A stretch of DNA of 64,000 bases, from positions 186,001 through 250,000 of the forward strand of contig NZ_JABBNU010000002.1 in NCBI RefSeq assembly GCF_012926615.1. Reading direction: 5' to 3'. Each line of letters begins with the position of its first letter. Position 1 is the stretch's first letter. The position numbers were made by a program, and so were the translations under genes. Below the pieces are notes generated by a model. The model had not been told where the DNA came from. It was given only the letters and a program-made list of their open reading frames with translations, and did no database searches. This document shows positions 29,456 to 39,188 of the stretch, in pieces. The DNA is from Marinigracilibium pacificum (GTDB lineage: Bacteria; Bacteroidota; Bacteroidia; Cytophagales; Cyclobacteriaceae).

Positions 29456-30844
29456 CTATTTTTTTAGAATCCGGATTTTTGCTTTTTTATTATCTGCATC
29501 AATTCCGATTAAATAAACTCCGGAATTGCCCTGTATATTTAATCCTATGGTTTGTTGCTTTCTGAATTTTTCTCTGGTAATAAGTTTTCCTTCAATATTA
29601 AAAACAGTTATTTCAACTTCTTTGTAATAAGAACCCATGTCAATTGAGAAGTTTCCTTCTGTAGGGTTTGGATATACTATCAGGTCGGTGCCAAAATCAT
29701 TTTCCAGAATGCCTAGCGGATTAACTTCAACACATGAAGTGGTGTCTTTACACCCATTTTCGGTTAGTTCGGCAGCATACATTCCTGAACTTTCAGGAGT
29801 GAAAGATTTATTTGTTTCATCAGGAATTATGGAATAATTATTACCGCAATCCAACCACTGGACAGTCGCATTATCATTATTTACAGTAATGGTTGAGCCA
29901 TCCGTGGAAGTAGTTAAGTCAGTGACTTTATTTATGGTTAGGTTGAGAGTAACTAAAGAATCACATCCATTTGCAGCACCTCCTTCAATATTAAAAGTAG
30001 CGGTATTGTTACTTTCAGTATATGTATTACCATCTATCCATGTAAAAGAGTCACAAGCAGATTGAGTGTCAGTGCCCATCACCGGAGTATCCGTAACAGT
30101 TACCTCAATGGTAGAGCTGTTTGACGCCGGCGCAATGGCGTTGCCTTGTTGTGATGAAACTGTATAAGTTAGCGTATGGGTGCCGACCCCAGCTACGCTT
30201 GGATCAAAAGTGTTATTTGTGACACCAGGTCCGGAAAATGTACCACCGGTAGTACCTGTAGTAGTAAGTGTTACAGCATCAGCACAAATACTAAATGAAG
30301 TTTCTGGTATGGTAAAAGATGCGTTAGGTAAAATAACTATTTTCAATGGTAAGCTTATTTGATTATCATTTTGAGCGGCCGTAGGAATGTCGCAGGTTGA
30401 ATTGTTAAGCGTTACATCAGCTTGTAATCCAACGATTATTGCAAACTGCCCGGCTTCTGTTGGTGTTCCCGAAATGCTGATGCAACCATTACCAGGCGAA
30501 GTATAAAAATCCTGGTCAGTTGTTGCTGACAAACCTGCCGGAAGTCCATCAAACATGAAATTATCAATGCGATCTACTATAATATTATACCCTGAAAGGC
30601 CCGGATCAAGTTCACCGGCATCAAAACAGGCAGTTGTGATATGAAATGATTCAAAATCTGAATATGCCTGATTTAGATTGCCATCTACAAATGATGAGTC
30701 ACAAACGCCGCCATAAGGAGGTAATGTCGATAAACAATCTGTAGGGGTACATTGTGAATATCCTGATATAGAAAGTGAAAAGAATAAAAAGGCAGACAGG
30801 ATAATTCCTTTACTAATTTTAGTGGTAGGTTTATTTTTCATCAT
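29456..30844 (-). CDS. Secreted protein with T9SS type A sorting domain
   Basis: The 462-residue protein has an N-terminal signal peptide (hydrophobic ILSAFLFFSLSISGYSQ), a Cys-containing N-terminal region, an Ig/PKD-like stretch with TGGTFSGPGVTNNTFDPS (a motif common in Bacteroidota cell-surface proteins), a module with CDSFTWIDGNTYTESN and CDSLVTLNLTI, and a C-terminal sorting domain (DLIVYPNPTEGNFSID to the final RILKK). The last domain directs export through the type IX secretion system and attachment at, or release from, the cell surface. No enzymatic domain was seen, so an adhesive or structural role is the simplest guess. ATG 30841 is an equally possible start. The gene is isolated. 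Confidence 0.88.
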   Translation of the reverse strand: MMKNKPTTKISKGIILSAFLFFSLSISGYSQCTPTDCLSTLPPYGGVCDSSFVDGNLNQAYSDFESFHITTACFDAGELDPGLSGYNIIVDRIDNFMFDGLPAGLSATTDQDFYTSPGNGCISISGTPTEAGQFAIIVGLQADVTLNNSTCDIPTAAQNDNQISLPLKIVILPNASFTIPETSFSICADAVTLTTTGTTGGTFSGPGVTNNTFDPSVAGVGTHTLTYTVSSQQGNAIAPASNSSTIEVTVTDTPVMGTDTQSACDSFTWIDGNTYTESNNTATFNIEGGAANGCDSLVTLNLTINKVTDLTTSTDGSTITVNNDNATVQWLDCGNNYSIIPDETNKSFTPESSGMYAAELTENGCKDTTSCVEVNPLGILENDFGTDLIVYPNPTEGNFSIDMGSYYKEVEITVFNIEGKLITREKFRKQQTIGLNIQGNSGVYLIGIDADNKKAKIRILKK

Positions 30845-31045
30845 GCCAATTGGTTTTAGTTAAAAGATTTTTAAACGGTTATTTTCCACTTTACCAACAG
30901 CATTTCATATTCAGATAACCTTATATAAAGATAACAGACTTCTCAAAATTTCAAAGTGTTTTTGAATATAAGTTTAAGATAATGAGTGGTTTAATTGAGG
31001 GTGTTGTAGTTATGATAGTGATGAACTTGTAGGCTGAACTTTTAA

Positions 31046-32674
31046 TTATAATTTTTCAAAGTAAACATTAATAGTTCTGGGAGTATGGACCATCAAACCT
31101 GAGACCTCATTTTTATCATTTCTTATAAACTGAACATATATTCCCCCTGATTTAAATATATCTTGGGTTACTGGAGATAGGCGCACTTCTTCTAACCATC
31201 GATGAGTTACGGTTAATTGATCATCCTTAATTTCAAGTGAATAGCTGGATTCAATTTCATCACTCCAAAATTTGCCTTCAAATTCTGGTAAGTCTTGAAG
31301 TTTCGGACTCCATGGATCTACTTTTTGGTATGTAGTTACTCCCATATTATTTATTTCTAGGCTTGTTTTATTGTCTGTTGTTTGAAAATTAAATTTGCCT
31401 GACCATCCTTTAAGAGTATATGAGTTATCATCGATAGGTATTAATGGATCATTATTATATGTCGAAAGCTTACCTTCGCTTTCTTTAAATTCTATTGTTC
31501 TGTTTTTAGATGATGAAAGGTAGAGGCCAGCAAACTTTTCATTATTCTTTCCATTTTTCACAGTGGAAGTTTCATTTACGTCTTTTAAATGATCGGATAG
31601 AATGATATCTGCAATTTCCCAAACATCTACCATGCCTTGTCCACCGAAATTCGAAATAGTTATTATACCTAAATCATAATCAGGAAAATAACTGGCTTGT
31701 GTAGAAAATGCTTCATGTCCTCCGGTGTGATAGATTTGTTTAATACCCCGATATGTACTATTTCTAATTCCCAAGGCATATTCAGAATCATTGCCATCAT
31801 TTAGAATAAATGATTTAAAAAAAAGTTCTTTTACCTGAGGACCTCCAATTTCAGCGGTTTTGTAGTTATTTATCCACTTAGTCAGATCTTCGAGGTTAGT
31901 GTAGATATCAGCAGCACCAAATATTGCCCTGTTGCTATGGTGGTTAAGGTAGCCTTTATTATAAATGTAAGAATAAGACTCTGCGGAATTATTTATTAAT
32001 TCTCCAACATAACTTTCAATTTGGGTGTCATTCATGTTTAAAGGTTTCAGGATGTTTTCTTCTACCCAGACATCAGCAGGTGTGTTAGTGACATTTTCAA
32101 GAACCTTGGCAAGAATTACATACCCAGTACTGTTGTAGGTATGTCTTGACCCGGGAGTGAATTCAAGGGCAGGTTGCCTGCGGACTACATTCAGGCATTC
32201 CTCTTGGGATAATCGATCTATTCCTATTTCCCTTCCTGCCAGATTTGAGATGGTGTAGGCTTCGCGATATCCGCTGGTATGTGTCAGTACATGTTTTAAT
32301 GTGACTTTCTCGTCAAATTCAGGCCAATCATTAAGGTATTTACTGACTGGGTCATCCAGATTAAGTTCACCATTAACATGAAGCATAGCAAAAGCATAAC
32401 CAATAAACTGTTTGCTTACAGAACCGATGTTGTATACCATTTTAGGATCATTCGGAATTTTATAAGCAAGGTTTGCCATTCCATATCCTTTACTAAATAT
32501 CAACTTTCCATTATGTGAAATTCCTACTACTAATCCAGGAGTTGTATCATTTACTTGTTTTGGTACCAGAGCATCAATTTTCGATACAAGGCTATCTAGA
32601 TGTAGTGTTTGACCTGAAAGAAATTGACCTGAAAATACTATTAAAAGGGCAGTAATGAGGAGTTGCTTTTTCAT
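31046..32674 (-). CDS. Serine hydrolase, class C beta-lactamase/PBP-like family
   Basis: Starting at ATG 32674 the protein has 542 residues and a clear signal peptide (KKQLLITALLIVFSGQFLSGQ); the longer frame up to 32779 adds a hydrophobic non-signal stretch and is rejected. The beta-lactamase domain (PF00144) has SVSK with nucleophile Ser85 and Lys88, the YxN-like element as YNSTGY (Tyr180) and HTGG at 316-319. The last 170 residues form a separate C-terminal region. Relatives act as peptidases, esterases or D-amino-acid-releasing enzymes, and true beta-lactamase activity is not implied. It is predicted to be periplasmic. It sits downstream of a SnoaL-like lipoprotein on the same strand, 143 nt away. 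Confidence 0.88.
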   Translation of the reverse strand: MKKQLLITALLIVFSGQFLSGQTLHLDSLVSKIDALVPKQVNDTTPGLVVGISHNGKLIFSKGYGMANLAYKIPNDPKMVYNIGSVSKQFIGYAFAMLHVNGELNLDDPVSKYLNDWPEFDEKVTLKHVLTHTSGYREAYTISNLAGREIGIDRLSQEECLNVVRRQPALEFTPGSRHTYNSTGYVILAKVLENVTNTPADVWVEENILKPLNMNDTQIESYVGELINNSAESYSYIYNKGYLNHHSNRAIFGAADIYTNLEDLTKWINNYKTAEIGGPQVKELFFKSFILNDGNDSEYALGIRNSTYRGIKQIYHTGGHEAFSTQASYFPDYDLGIITISNFGGQGMVDVWEIADIILSDHLKDVNETSTVKNGKNNEKFAGLYLSSSKNRTIEFKESEGKLSTYNNDPLIPIDDNSYTLKGWSGKFNFQTTDNKTSLEINNMGVTTYQKVDPWSPKLQDLPEFEGKFWSDEIESSYSLEIKDDQLTVTHRWLEEVRLSPVTQDIFKSGGIYVQFIRNDKNEVSGLMVHTPRTINVYFEKL

Positions 32675-32817
32675 TTTTTGGAATTCAAATCTAAAAAGAA
32701 ATAGTTCCAGAGCAAGTATAATATAAGCTCTGAAACTACTTAAGTTAGTGGTTTGAATTTTAAAAACAAAGTTAAACAACCATGATATTCAATAGTGAAT
32801 TATAATAATTTTTTTGT

Positions 32818-33564
32818 TTAGTTTTTGACTTTTAAAGCCTTACCATTTCCTGTAACTTCCTTGTTTTCATTTAGGAATTCCCAATTGATTGTGTCACCTG
32901 AGGGTTCTTTCATTCTGGTTGTGAATGTTGAACCTACCCGATCAGGAAGATTAGAATATTCAATTGTGAATTCCGTTTCCTTTCCATTTTGATTCATTTT
33001 GCCATATTCAGAGAGTTTAACTCCAGTCTCTATATTTGAAGTTGTCCAGATGAAATTTTTTCCATTGACAACACAATAGCCTTCCAAAGGAGGTAGATAC
33101 TGATATGTTCCATTTAGTGAGTGCTCACTTAATTTTTGAAAAATATCTGAAGCTCCCCATTCTTCAGTCACCTTGCCTTCATCATTAAGTTTTGCGATGA
33201 TTACTGATTCCCATTCAAGTTTATCACCTGAAGGCATAAATCCTCGAAATGGTTTAGAATGTGTTCCTGTGTGATGCCTTACCCAGGCAACAGTATTAGC
33301 GTCAATTACTTTATTTTCAACCGATACCTTTAGGTCGGGAAAAGCATTTCGCATATCATTGGCATACTCTTTAATTATTGTGGGGCCTTTATCACGATAA
33401 TTATCTGCAAAAATCTGGTCTGCATAATTGAGGTTACCATTGTTAAGGATCTCATCATTTGCTTTGATTGGGTCAACTGCATCAATAGCTTTTTTTTCTT
33501 CCGGTTGGCTGCAACTAATCAGGAAGAAAACCAATGTGGTAAGGAGTGAAATTGTGGTTTTCAT
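32818..33564 (-). CDS. Lipoprotein with SnoaL-like (ester cyclase) domain
   Basis: From ATG 33564 the protein has 248 residues and begins with a lipoprotein signal ending FFLISC. Residues about 30-145 resemble the SnoaL-like polyketide cyclase/ester cyclase fold (NNGNLNYADQIFADNYRDKGP, AFPDLKVSVEN, HHTGTHSKPFRGFMPSGDKLEWES). The C-terminal 100 residues (YLPPLEGYCVVNGKNFIW...) form a second, possibly lipocalin-like, strand-rich part that I do not recognise. The fold is shared by many enzymes and binding proteins, so no substrate is proposed. The frame extends to 33618, but that would put 18 residues before the signal and is not preferred. Confidence 0.75.
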   Translation of the reverse strand: MKTTISLLTTLVFFLISCSQPEEKKAIDAVDPIKANDEILNNGNLNYADQIFADNYRDKGPTIIKEYANDMRNAFPDLKVSVENKVIDANTVAWVRHHTGTHSKPFRGFMPSGDKLEWESVIIAKLNDEGKVTEEWGASDIFQKLSEHSLNGTYQYLPPLEGYCVVNGKNFIWTTSNIETGVKLSEYGKMNQNGKETEFTIEYSNLPDRVGSTFTTRMKEPSGDTINWEFLNENKEVTGNGKALKVKN

Positions 33565-33674
33565 GATTATCAATTGTTGTTTGAATACGTGGTAAGGAAG
33601 TGTATAGTAATTTAACAATAATTCATCCCTTCAGCAATTTATTTAAACACCATGATATTTATTTAGATGTTGAA

Positions 33675-33705
33675 TTTGGACATCAGGTTGGTCATCTATA
33701 TTTTG
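33675..33705 (+). promoter_or_regulatory. Possible promoter for the sulfatase gene
   Basis: TTTG at 33675-33678, a 19-nt spacer and ATATTTTG at 33698-33705 resemble the -33/-7 pair, but the first two bases of the -7 box are inverted relative to TAnnTTTG. It lies 26 nt before the start codon. Confidence 0.35.
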
Positions 33706-33731
33706 TATAAGACTAAGAATAACCTGTATTC

Positions 33732-35336
33732 ATGAAAATAAAAGTTTGGCTGTTAATCATAATTGTTTTCTCATTAGTTGGGTATTTACTTCTTCCTCTT
33801 GAAAGTGAAAGATTTAAACTTGTTGTAAATGATAGTTTACTAGCAGGAAAAGCGAACTACTTGAGTCAGGTTAATATTCAATTGAAAGACAGTCTTTCTC
33901 CAAACATTATTTGGATTACCGTTGATGACCTGAGCATAGCAGATACTGATCTTTACGGTGAAGGGCCGGTTTCAGTACCAAACCTTAAAAGACTAGCAAA
34001 TGAAGGGGTTTTATTTAGCAATGCCTATGTTACTGCCCCTGTTTGTAGCCCGTCAAGAGCAGCAATAGCAACAGGGAGGTACAATCAAAGATTTGGATAT
34101 GAACATCAATTGCATGACAGATATTTGAAGAACAGGTTAGAATTCCTTGGTTTCAAGTATTTAATAAATAGTGATCCCTGGGAACCACAATATCAGACTG
34201 AAGTACCTACAAAAGAATTTATTGATAATATAGGACTTCCTTCATCAGAGTTGACTTTTGCAGAAGTGGCAAAAGCACACGGATATAATACCGGATATAT
34301 TGGTAAATGGCATTTAGGTAAAAAGGAAAATAACTCTCCAAATGCTTTTGGATTTGACCATTTTTATGGGTTTTACTCTTCGCATAGTTTATATATTCAT
34401 GAAAATACCCCAGGGTATATTGAGCAAAAAATCCCTGAGGATTTTACTGACGAGTATATTTGGGAAGGACAAAGGGAAGGACAACAGGCAATACGTATAA
34501 ACGATCAAGTTATTGAAGAAGACAGGTATCTGACTGGTGCCATCACTGAAGAATCCATAGATTTTGTTAACTCAAACAAACACAATCCATTTTATTTGTG
34601 GGTGTCCTATAGTGCTCCTCATACACCATTGCAGGCTCCGGAAAAGTATGTTAGAATGTTTGATTCTGAACAAGATATGGTAAAACGTGTTCATTTTGCT
34701 TTGATAAAAAGCCTTGATGATGAAATTGGTAAATTGCTAAATCATTTGAAAGATATAGGCGAGGATAAAAACACCTTGGTGTTGCTTATCAGTGATAATG
34801 GAGGGGCTGAATTTAATTTGACGACATCAAACGGGCCATATCAAGGAGGGAAGATTACAAATTTTGAAGGAGGAGTTAAAGTTCCAATGATTATGAAATG
34901 GCCAGGAAAGATTCAAAGTGGCCAGATTTTTAAGCCGGTAGTTCACTCAACTGACCTTTTTATTACTTCTGCTAAGGCATTAGGTGTTTCATTACCAGAT
35001 GACCGAATTTACGATGGTGCAGATCTTGTAAGGCATATAAATCAGAATACATTTCCGCATAATTACATATTTTTCGATATGGGGAATAACAGAGCGGTCA
35101 GAGATCAAAGGTGGAAATTAGCATGGAATGAATCAAATGGAGATTCTGTTCTTTTTGATCTGGTATCCGATCCATATGAGAGGAGTGATGTTTATGAAAA
35201 AAATATAGAGGTGATTAACCAACTTTCTAAAGAATTTAACCAGTGGGCAGCTAATAATATGGATCCAATGTGGCCACCCATGATATATTATTTCTACACT
35301 ACTAAAAATGGTAAAGAGTATTTTTTTGATGAGTAG
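33732..35336 (+). CDS. Sulfatase (Cys-type, formylglycine-dependent)
   Basis: The 534-residue enzyme has one N-terminal hydrophobic segment (about residues 5-21, membrane anchor or uncleaved signal) and the sulfatase domain: metal ligands in VDDLSIADTDLYG (Asp65-Asp66), CSPSR with Cys105 and Arg109 (the site turned into formylglycine), GKWHLG at 191-196, PHTPLQAP and SDNGG at 354-358. All core residues are present. It should hydrolyse sulfate esters, in marine Bacteroidota commonly those of algal polysaccharides, but no glycoside hydrolase, SusC/SusD pair or sulfatase-maturating enzyme lies nearby, so the substrate is open. The gene is monocistronic by position. Confidence 0.92.
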   Translation: MKIKVWLLIIIVFSLVGYLLLPLESERFKLVVNDSLLAGKANYLSQVNIQLKDSLSPNIIWITVDDLSIADTDLYGEGPVSVPNLKRLANEGVLFSNAYVTAPVCSPSRAAIATGRYNQRFGYEHQLHDRYLKNRLEFLGFKYLINSDPWEPQYQTEVPTKEFIDNIGLPSSELTFAEVAKAHGYNTGYIGKWHLGKKENNSPNAFGFDHFYGFYSSHSLYIHENTPGYIEQKIPEDFTDEYIWEGQREGQQAIRINDQVIEEDRYLTGAITEESIDFVNSNKHNPFYLWVSYSAPHTPLQAPEKYVRMFDSEQDMVKRVHFALIKSLDDEIGKLLNHLKDIGEDKNTLVLLISDNGGAEFNLTTSNGPYQGGKITNFEGGVKVPMIMKWPGKIQSGQIFKPVVHSTDLFITSAKALGVSLPDDRIYDGADLVRHINQNTFPHNYIFFDMGNNRAVRDQRWKLAWNESNGDSVLFDLVSDPYERSDVYEKNIEVINQLSKEFNQWAANNMDPMWPPMIYYFYTTKNGKEYFFDE

Positions 35337-35522
35337 TTAATAAGTTTTTTAACTATTAAATAGTAGTTCTATTAGTTGAATATACGCTTTTTGAGGTATT
35401 GACATAAGTAGGTCCTTCTACTTAATTTGTTGCTTAGATACAGGTTAAGATTTTTTAAGTCAATTAATTCCCGCATTGGGATTTTTTATAAAGTATACCA
35501 TTTCACTATAGATTAGATAACC

Positions 35523-37433
35523 ATGGAAAAATCTATTTCATTTCATTACAAAAGGTTTCCATTAATCGGCATTGTCTTTATGCTTTGTTTTTTTAATGGT
35601 TATGCTCAGGATTATAAGGAATTATATGATAACAAGAATTATGATCTGATAAAAAAGAATGCTAATAAAGGAGATGCAGAAGCGCAGTTTTATCTGGCTA
35701 AAATGTATTTGCATGGTCGAGGAGTTGAGTCTGATTTTAGTAAAACTTTACACTATTATGAGCTTGCAGCTGAGCAAGGGCATTTAAAGTCTATTAATAA
35801 TTTGGGGTATCAATATTTTTCTGGAGAAAATATTAATCCTGATTACGAGAAAGCATATAAGTGGTGGAGTATATCTTCAGAAAAGGGCCATGGAATGAGT
35901 ACTTATAATCTTGGGATTATGTATGAAAAGGGGAAGGGCTTTGAACAGGATTATGAAAAGGCTATGCAATATTTTAGAAAGGCTGTAGATCAGGGTTATG
36001 AGAAAGCATATAATAGTATTGCCATAGCCTATTTAAATGGAAATGGTGTAGAACAAAACTATGAATCTGCAAAATATTGCTTTGAAAAAGCCGGATTAGC
36101 TGGAAATCATTGGGGATACAAGAATCTGGCAGATATGTATCGATATGGCCAGGGAATGAACAAAAATTTGAGCATTGCCCAAATATTGTATAAAAAGGCG
36201 ATAGAAGAAGGGAATAAATTGGCACAGGAGAAATATGAGGAGATTGAAAAGTATGGAGTCAAAATGCTTTATGACAAAATTCCTCATGATAAACTTGATG
36301 GTGAATTTGGGAAGGATTTTGTAAGCATCCCTGTTTATTATTGGGGAAGCCCTACAGAGTCAGATTTTGAACAAATGAATGGTGAGAAGACATTTAATTA
36401 TTATGATAAATATGAATTTAATAAGAGCCACAGGCAAGAAGTAGCCCAAGTACTTAGTAAAGACTCAAAAAATGAGGGAGTAAGGATAATACCAAATGAA
36501 GGGTACTTTACTCTTTCACATCAACCGGCAAGCGGTTATAGTAAATGGGTTTTTCCTGATTTTGGATACAGAGGTCAGGCTACAGATGACAAGAAGTTTC
36601 ATTCACGAAAAACATTTTCTATTGATGTATCAATTCCTGAAGGAAAGGATCTGGCTACAATGGAATTACCAATTCAATTGAGAACATCTTTGAGTCCGGG
36701 ATCAGCAATGTATGTTAACCTGAGGAATGACGGATCAGTTACAGTTAGAGGTGTCTCTTCAGAAAATAAGAAGGGTGAATATGTATTCATCTCAAATGAA
36801 AAATTTAAGAATACAGACCGAATTAGAATTGTCTTTACTGCTTATACTTCCGGATACTGGACACTTACTACAAATAAATTTTCAATTGAAGGATATGGTG
36901 CATTAGAATCTAATTATACTTCAGGCTTAAGTAACCATTGCTTTTTTGAAGGAGATCTCAATGTTCATGAGATTTTGATTTATGAAGATTTTGCTGTAGA
37001 TGATGTAGACCATGCGTTGGGATTGCCATTTAATTTGTTTCAAAATATTCAAACTCAGATTGGAAAGAAAGTAGGAGAGTATGCCAATCGACTTTTTAAA
37101 TGTTCTGATAAATATAATTTTGACAATTGGCAATATATGGATCACATTACTCACTATGTTTTGAGAGAAAATGTAACTATCAAAGGTGATTTGGATACAG
37201 TTATAGAGGAGGATAAAAACTGGACAGCCTACAAAGGAGGTATGCTTGTAAAAGGAAAAAACGATCAAGGAGATGTGATTACCGTACCGGTTGATTATAC
37301 AATAGCTGTTGACGAAAATACTAAGAATTTAATCGCTGTTCAGATAGAAAGTGAAATCGACAAATATAAGAACGTAATCATAATGAATGATCTTGAAAGA
37401 TTTATGCCTCAAACACCATTATCATTGCAATAA
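35523..37433 (+). CDS. Secreted Sel1-repeat protein with a large C-terminal domain
   Basis: The 636-residue protein has a signal peptide ending GYAQ, then about five to six Sel1-like repeats (residues about 45-235; AQFYLAKMYLHGRGVESDF, STYNLGIMYEKGKGFEQDY and similar), each a 36-residue helix pair. Residues 250-636 contain a strand-rich region (KWVFPDFGYRGQA, FSIDVSIPEGKDLATMELP) that I do not recognise. Sel1 repeats are protein-interaction scaffolds. A periplasmic or surface location follows from the signal. No close partner gene is seen; a terminator follows at 37465. Confidence 0.8.
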   Translation: MEKSISFHYKRFPLIGIVFMLCFFNGYAQDYKELYDNKNYDLIKKNANKGDAEAQFYLAKMYLHGRGVESDFSKTLHYYELAAEQGHLKSINNLGYQYFSGENINPDYEKAYKWWSISSEKGHGMSTYNLGIMYEKGKGFEQDYEKAMQYFRKAVDQGYEKAYNSIAIAYLNGNGVEQNYESAKYCFEKAGLAGNHWGYKNLADMYRYGQGMNKNLSIAQILYKKAIEEGNKLAQEKYEEIEKYGVKMLYDKIPHDKLDGEFGKDFVSIPVYYWGSPTESDFEQMNGEKTFNYYDKYEFNKSHRQEVAQVLSKDSKNEGVRIIPNEGYFTLSHQPASGYSKWVFPDFGYRGQATDDKKFHSRKTFSIDVSIPEGKDLATMELPIQLRTSLSPGSAMYVNLRNDGSVTVRGVSSENKKGEYVFISNEKFKNTDRIRIVFTAYTSGYWTLTTNKFSIEGYGALESNYTSGLSNHCFFEGDLNVHEILIYEDFAVDDVDHALGLPFNLFQNIQTQIGKKVGEYANRLFKCSDKYNFDNWQYMDHITHYVLRENVTIKGDLDTVIEEDKNWTAYKGGMLVKGKNDQGDVITVPVDYTIAVDENTKNLIAVQIESEIDKYKNVIIMNDLERFMPQTPLSLQ

Positions 37434-37461
37434 ATGCCATAAATAGTGAATAAGAGTGATA

Positions 37462-37490
37462 AAGCACCCATTAATTTTGGGTGTTTTTTT
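37462..37490 (+). terminator. Intrinsic terminator after the Sel1-repeat gene
   Basis: CACCCA (37465-37470), a 7-nt loop and TGGGTG (37478-37483) are followed by seven Ts. The stem is short but well placed 31 nt after the stop codon. Confidence 0.7.
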
Positions 37491-37557
37491 CTTATAATTA
37501 AAAGGTTATCTTACCTTAGGTTTTAATATTTAAACACTTTTTTACCAACCTTATATT

Positions 37558-38106
37558 ATGTATTTTTTTAGTAGGATTTTTTATTGGGTGACAATAGCAT
37601 TATTTTTTACTTTGGAATTATCTGCACAGAGGGTTGAGGCTCCTCATGTTATATCTAAATCAATAATTGATGAAATAAACCTTTTAACTGAGGAAATAGG
37701 TCAAATAGTAGTTTCAGATAGCTATGATGAAAGCGATTTTACGTTTTCTGAAGACTCCATTCGGTTTACATATCATGAAAATATAGACTCAGCGACTGTT
37801 AGTATATATAGTAGCATAGTTGAATTGGATCAGGAAAATGAGCTATTGGATGTTATAAATGTGGTGGCAATGGAGTCAATGCTTCTTTGGTTAAATGAAG
37901 TCAATATTGTGGAAGAAAGGTTGGTATTAACATTTCTCGAACCAGAGGCATACTATTCAGATGGCCGTCCATTTCATATTCATCTCATCATGTATCCTGA
38001 GGAGGTAAGACTAAAATTGTCTAATCGGCTAAATGAAATCCTGGCAAGGATGAAATTATATTTGAAAGCTAAAAAGGATAATGAATCATGTAATCCTCAA
38101 AAATAG
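37558..38106 (+). CDS. Exported protein of unknown function
   Basis: The 182-residue protein has a signal peptide (FYWVTIALFFTLELSAQ) and a mature part without recognisable domain; it is acidic in the first half (EEIGQIVVSDSYDESDFTFSED) and ends in a basic tail with one Cys. The predicted mix of strands and a helix near residues 130-165 is compatible with a small periplasmic domain. I do not recognise the family. It lies alone between the Sel1-repeat gene and the transglutaminase-like gene, with 132 nt before the latter, so a joint operon is uncertain. Confidence 0.6.
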   Translation: MYFFSRIFYWVTIALFFTLELSAQRVEAPHVISKSIIDEINLLTEEIGQIVVSDSYDESDFTFSEDSIRFTYHENIDSATVSIYSSIVELDQENELLDVINVVAMESMLLWLNEVNIVEERLVLTFLEPEAYYSDGRPFHIHLIMYPEEVRLKLSNRLNEILARMKLYLKAKKDNESCNPQK

Positions 38107-38238
38107 CAAGTTTTAAAAGTTTGTGATTGCATTCCGAACATTAGTATAATAATGTCATCTTAACCAATTACATGAACGGTTATCATGAAATTAATTGCTT
38201 GAAGTATATTAAGCTTCAATGGCTATATACTGACAACT

Positions 38239-39129
38239 ATGTTTAAAAAGATCATTTACAGTTTTATAATCCTTTTGATTTGTTTTACTACTTTTTCGTT
38301 TTACATGTCTCCTCGTTTAGGTGGTTTGCTAGAATATGGTGAGGATGAAATAGAAAAATCTGTTCATATATTAAAGTTTGATAAGGGAGAGGAAAATACT
38401 TTTGGACTCAAGTATGCTGACATATCTTCAAGGAAAGATCTGGTTGAACTAAAGGAAAAATTTGAGTTATATAAAATTGTTGATTCTCTATCAAATGATT
38501 TCCAAAAAGTACTAGCAATTCAAAGTTGGGTTCAGAACCAGTGGGAGCATGATGGGGATAATGTTCCGAGCCAGAAAGATGCCATATTCATATTAGAAGA
38601 AGCAAATAAAGGAGAAAGATTCAGGTATGTCGAATATAGTTTTGTTGCAAGAGAATGTCTGGCTGCCTTAGGGTTTAAAGTACGTACCTTAGGACTGATG
38701 GCAAAAGATATAAATGATGTAAAATGGGGTGGTGGACATGTAGCCAATGAAGTGTATTTGGAGGATATCGATAAATGGATGTTTATTGACCCGCAGTTTG
38801 ATGTTATCTTGACTCAAGATGGACAGCCGCTTAACGCAGTAGAATTACAGAATGCCATAGCAACCGGTGGGGATATTGAAATGATTAATCCTAATCAGAC
38901 AATTTCAAAAGATGATTATGTTAAATGGATTGGTCCTTATTTATATTATTTTTATGTATCTATTAATGGCCAGTCTGTGAGTGTCTGGGATAGAATCATA
39001 GGCAATAAAAAGCAATTGACTTTGCTTTCACAAGATGCTGTGGAACCAGAGTATTTTCAGGGTATTTTCAGAATTAATAATTCATATTATACTCACTCAT
39101 TGAGTGATTTTTACCCAAAGGTAAGGTGA
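38239..39129 (+). CDS. Transglutaminase-like cysteine protease-fold protein
   Basis: This 296-residue protein has an N-terminal hydrophobic segment (IIYSFIILLICFTTFSF, signal or anchor) and a transglutaminase-like core. The triad is visible as Cys140 (VARECLAALG), His167 (GGGHVANEVYL) and Asp184 (KWMFIDPQFD). The order Cys-His-Asp and the spacing match the superfamily (PF01841). Bacterial members are usually peptidases or amidases acting on peptides, not crosslinkers. The chain is predicted to face the periplasm. The AraC-type regulator 59 nt downstream may be co-transcribed. Confidence 0.82.
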   Translation: MFKKIIYSFIILLICFTTFSFYMSPRLGGLLEYGEDEIEKSVHILKFDKGEENTFGLKYADISSRKDLVELKEKFELYKIVDSLSNDFQKVLAIQSWVQNQWEHDGDNVPSQKDAIFILEEANKGERFRYVEYSFVARECLAALGFKVRTLGLMAKDINDVKWGGGHVANEVYLEDIDKWMFIDPQFDVILTQDGQPLNAVELQNAIATGGDIEMINPNQTISKDDYVKWIGPYLYYFYVSINGQSVSVWDRIIGNKKQLTLLSQDAVEPEYFQGIFRINNSYYTHSLSDFYPKVR

Positions 39130-39188
39130 AAATGACAGGTTATTAAGATTGCTGAGAGAGCTAAGTTTTCTATATATTATATAAAGAA

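Noticed and set aside
29356-29565. 69-residue frame after katG
   Set aside because: It reads through the bidirectional terminator and the end of the converging gene; no domain, signal or leader was seen.
32675-32779. 35-residue N-terminal extension of the serine hydrolase
   Set aside because: It would put a hydrophobic non-signal stretch before a perfect signal peptide; ATG 32674 is preferred.
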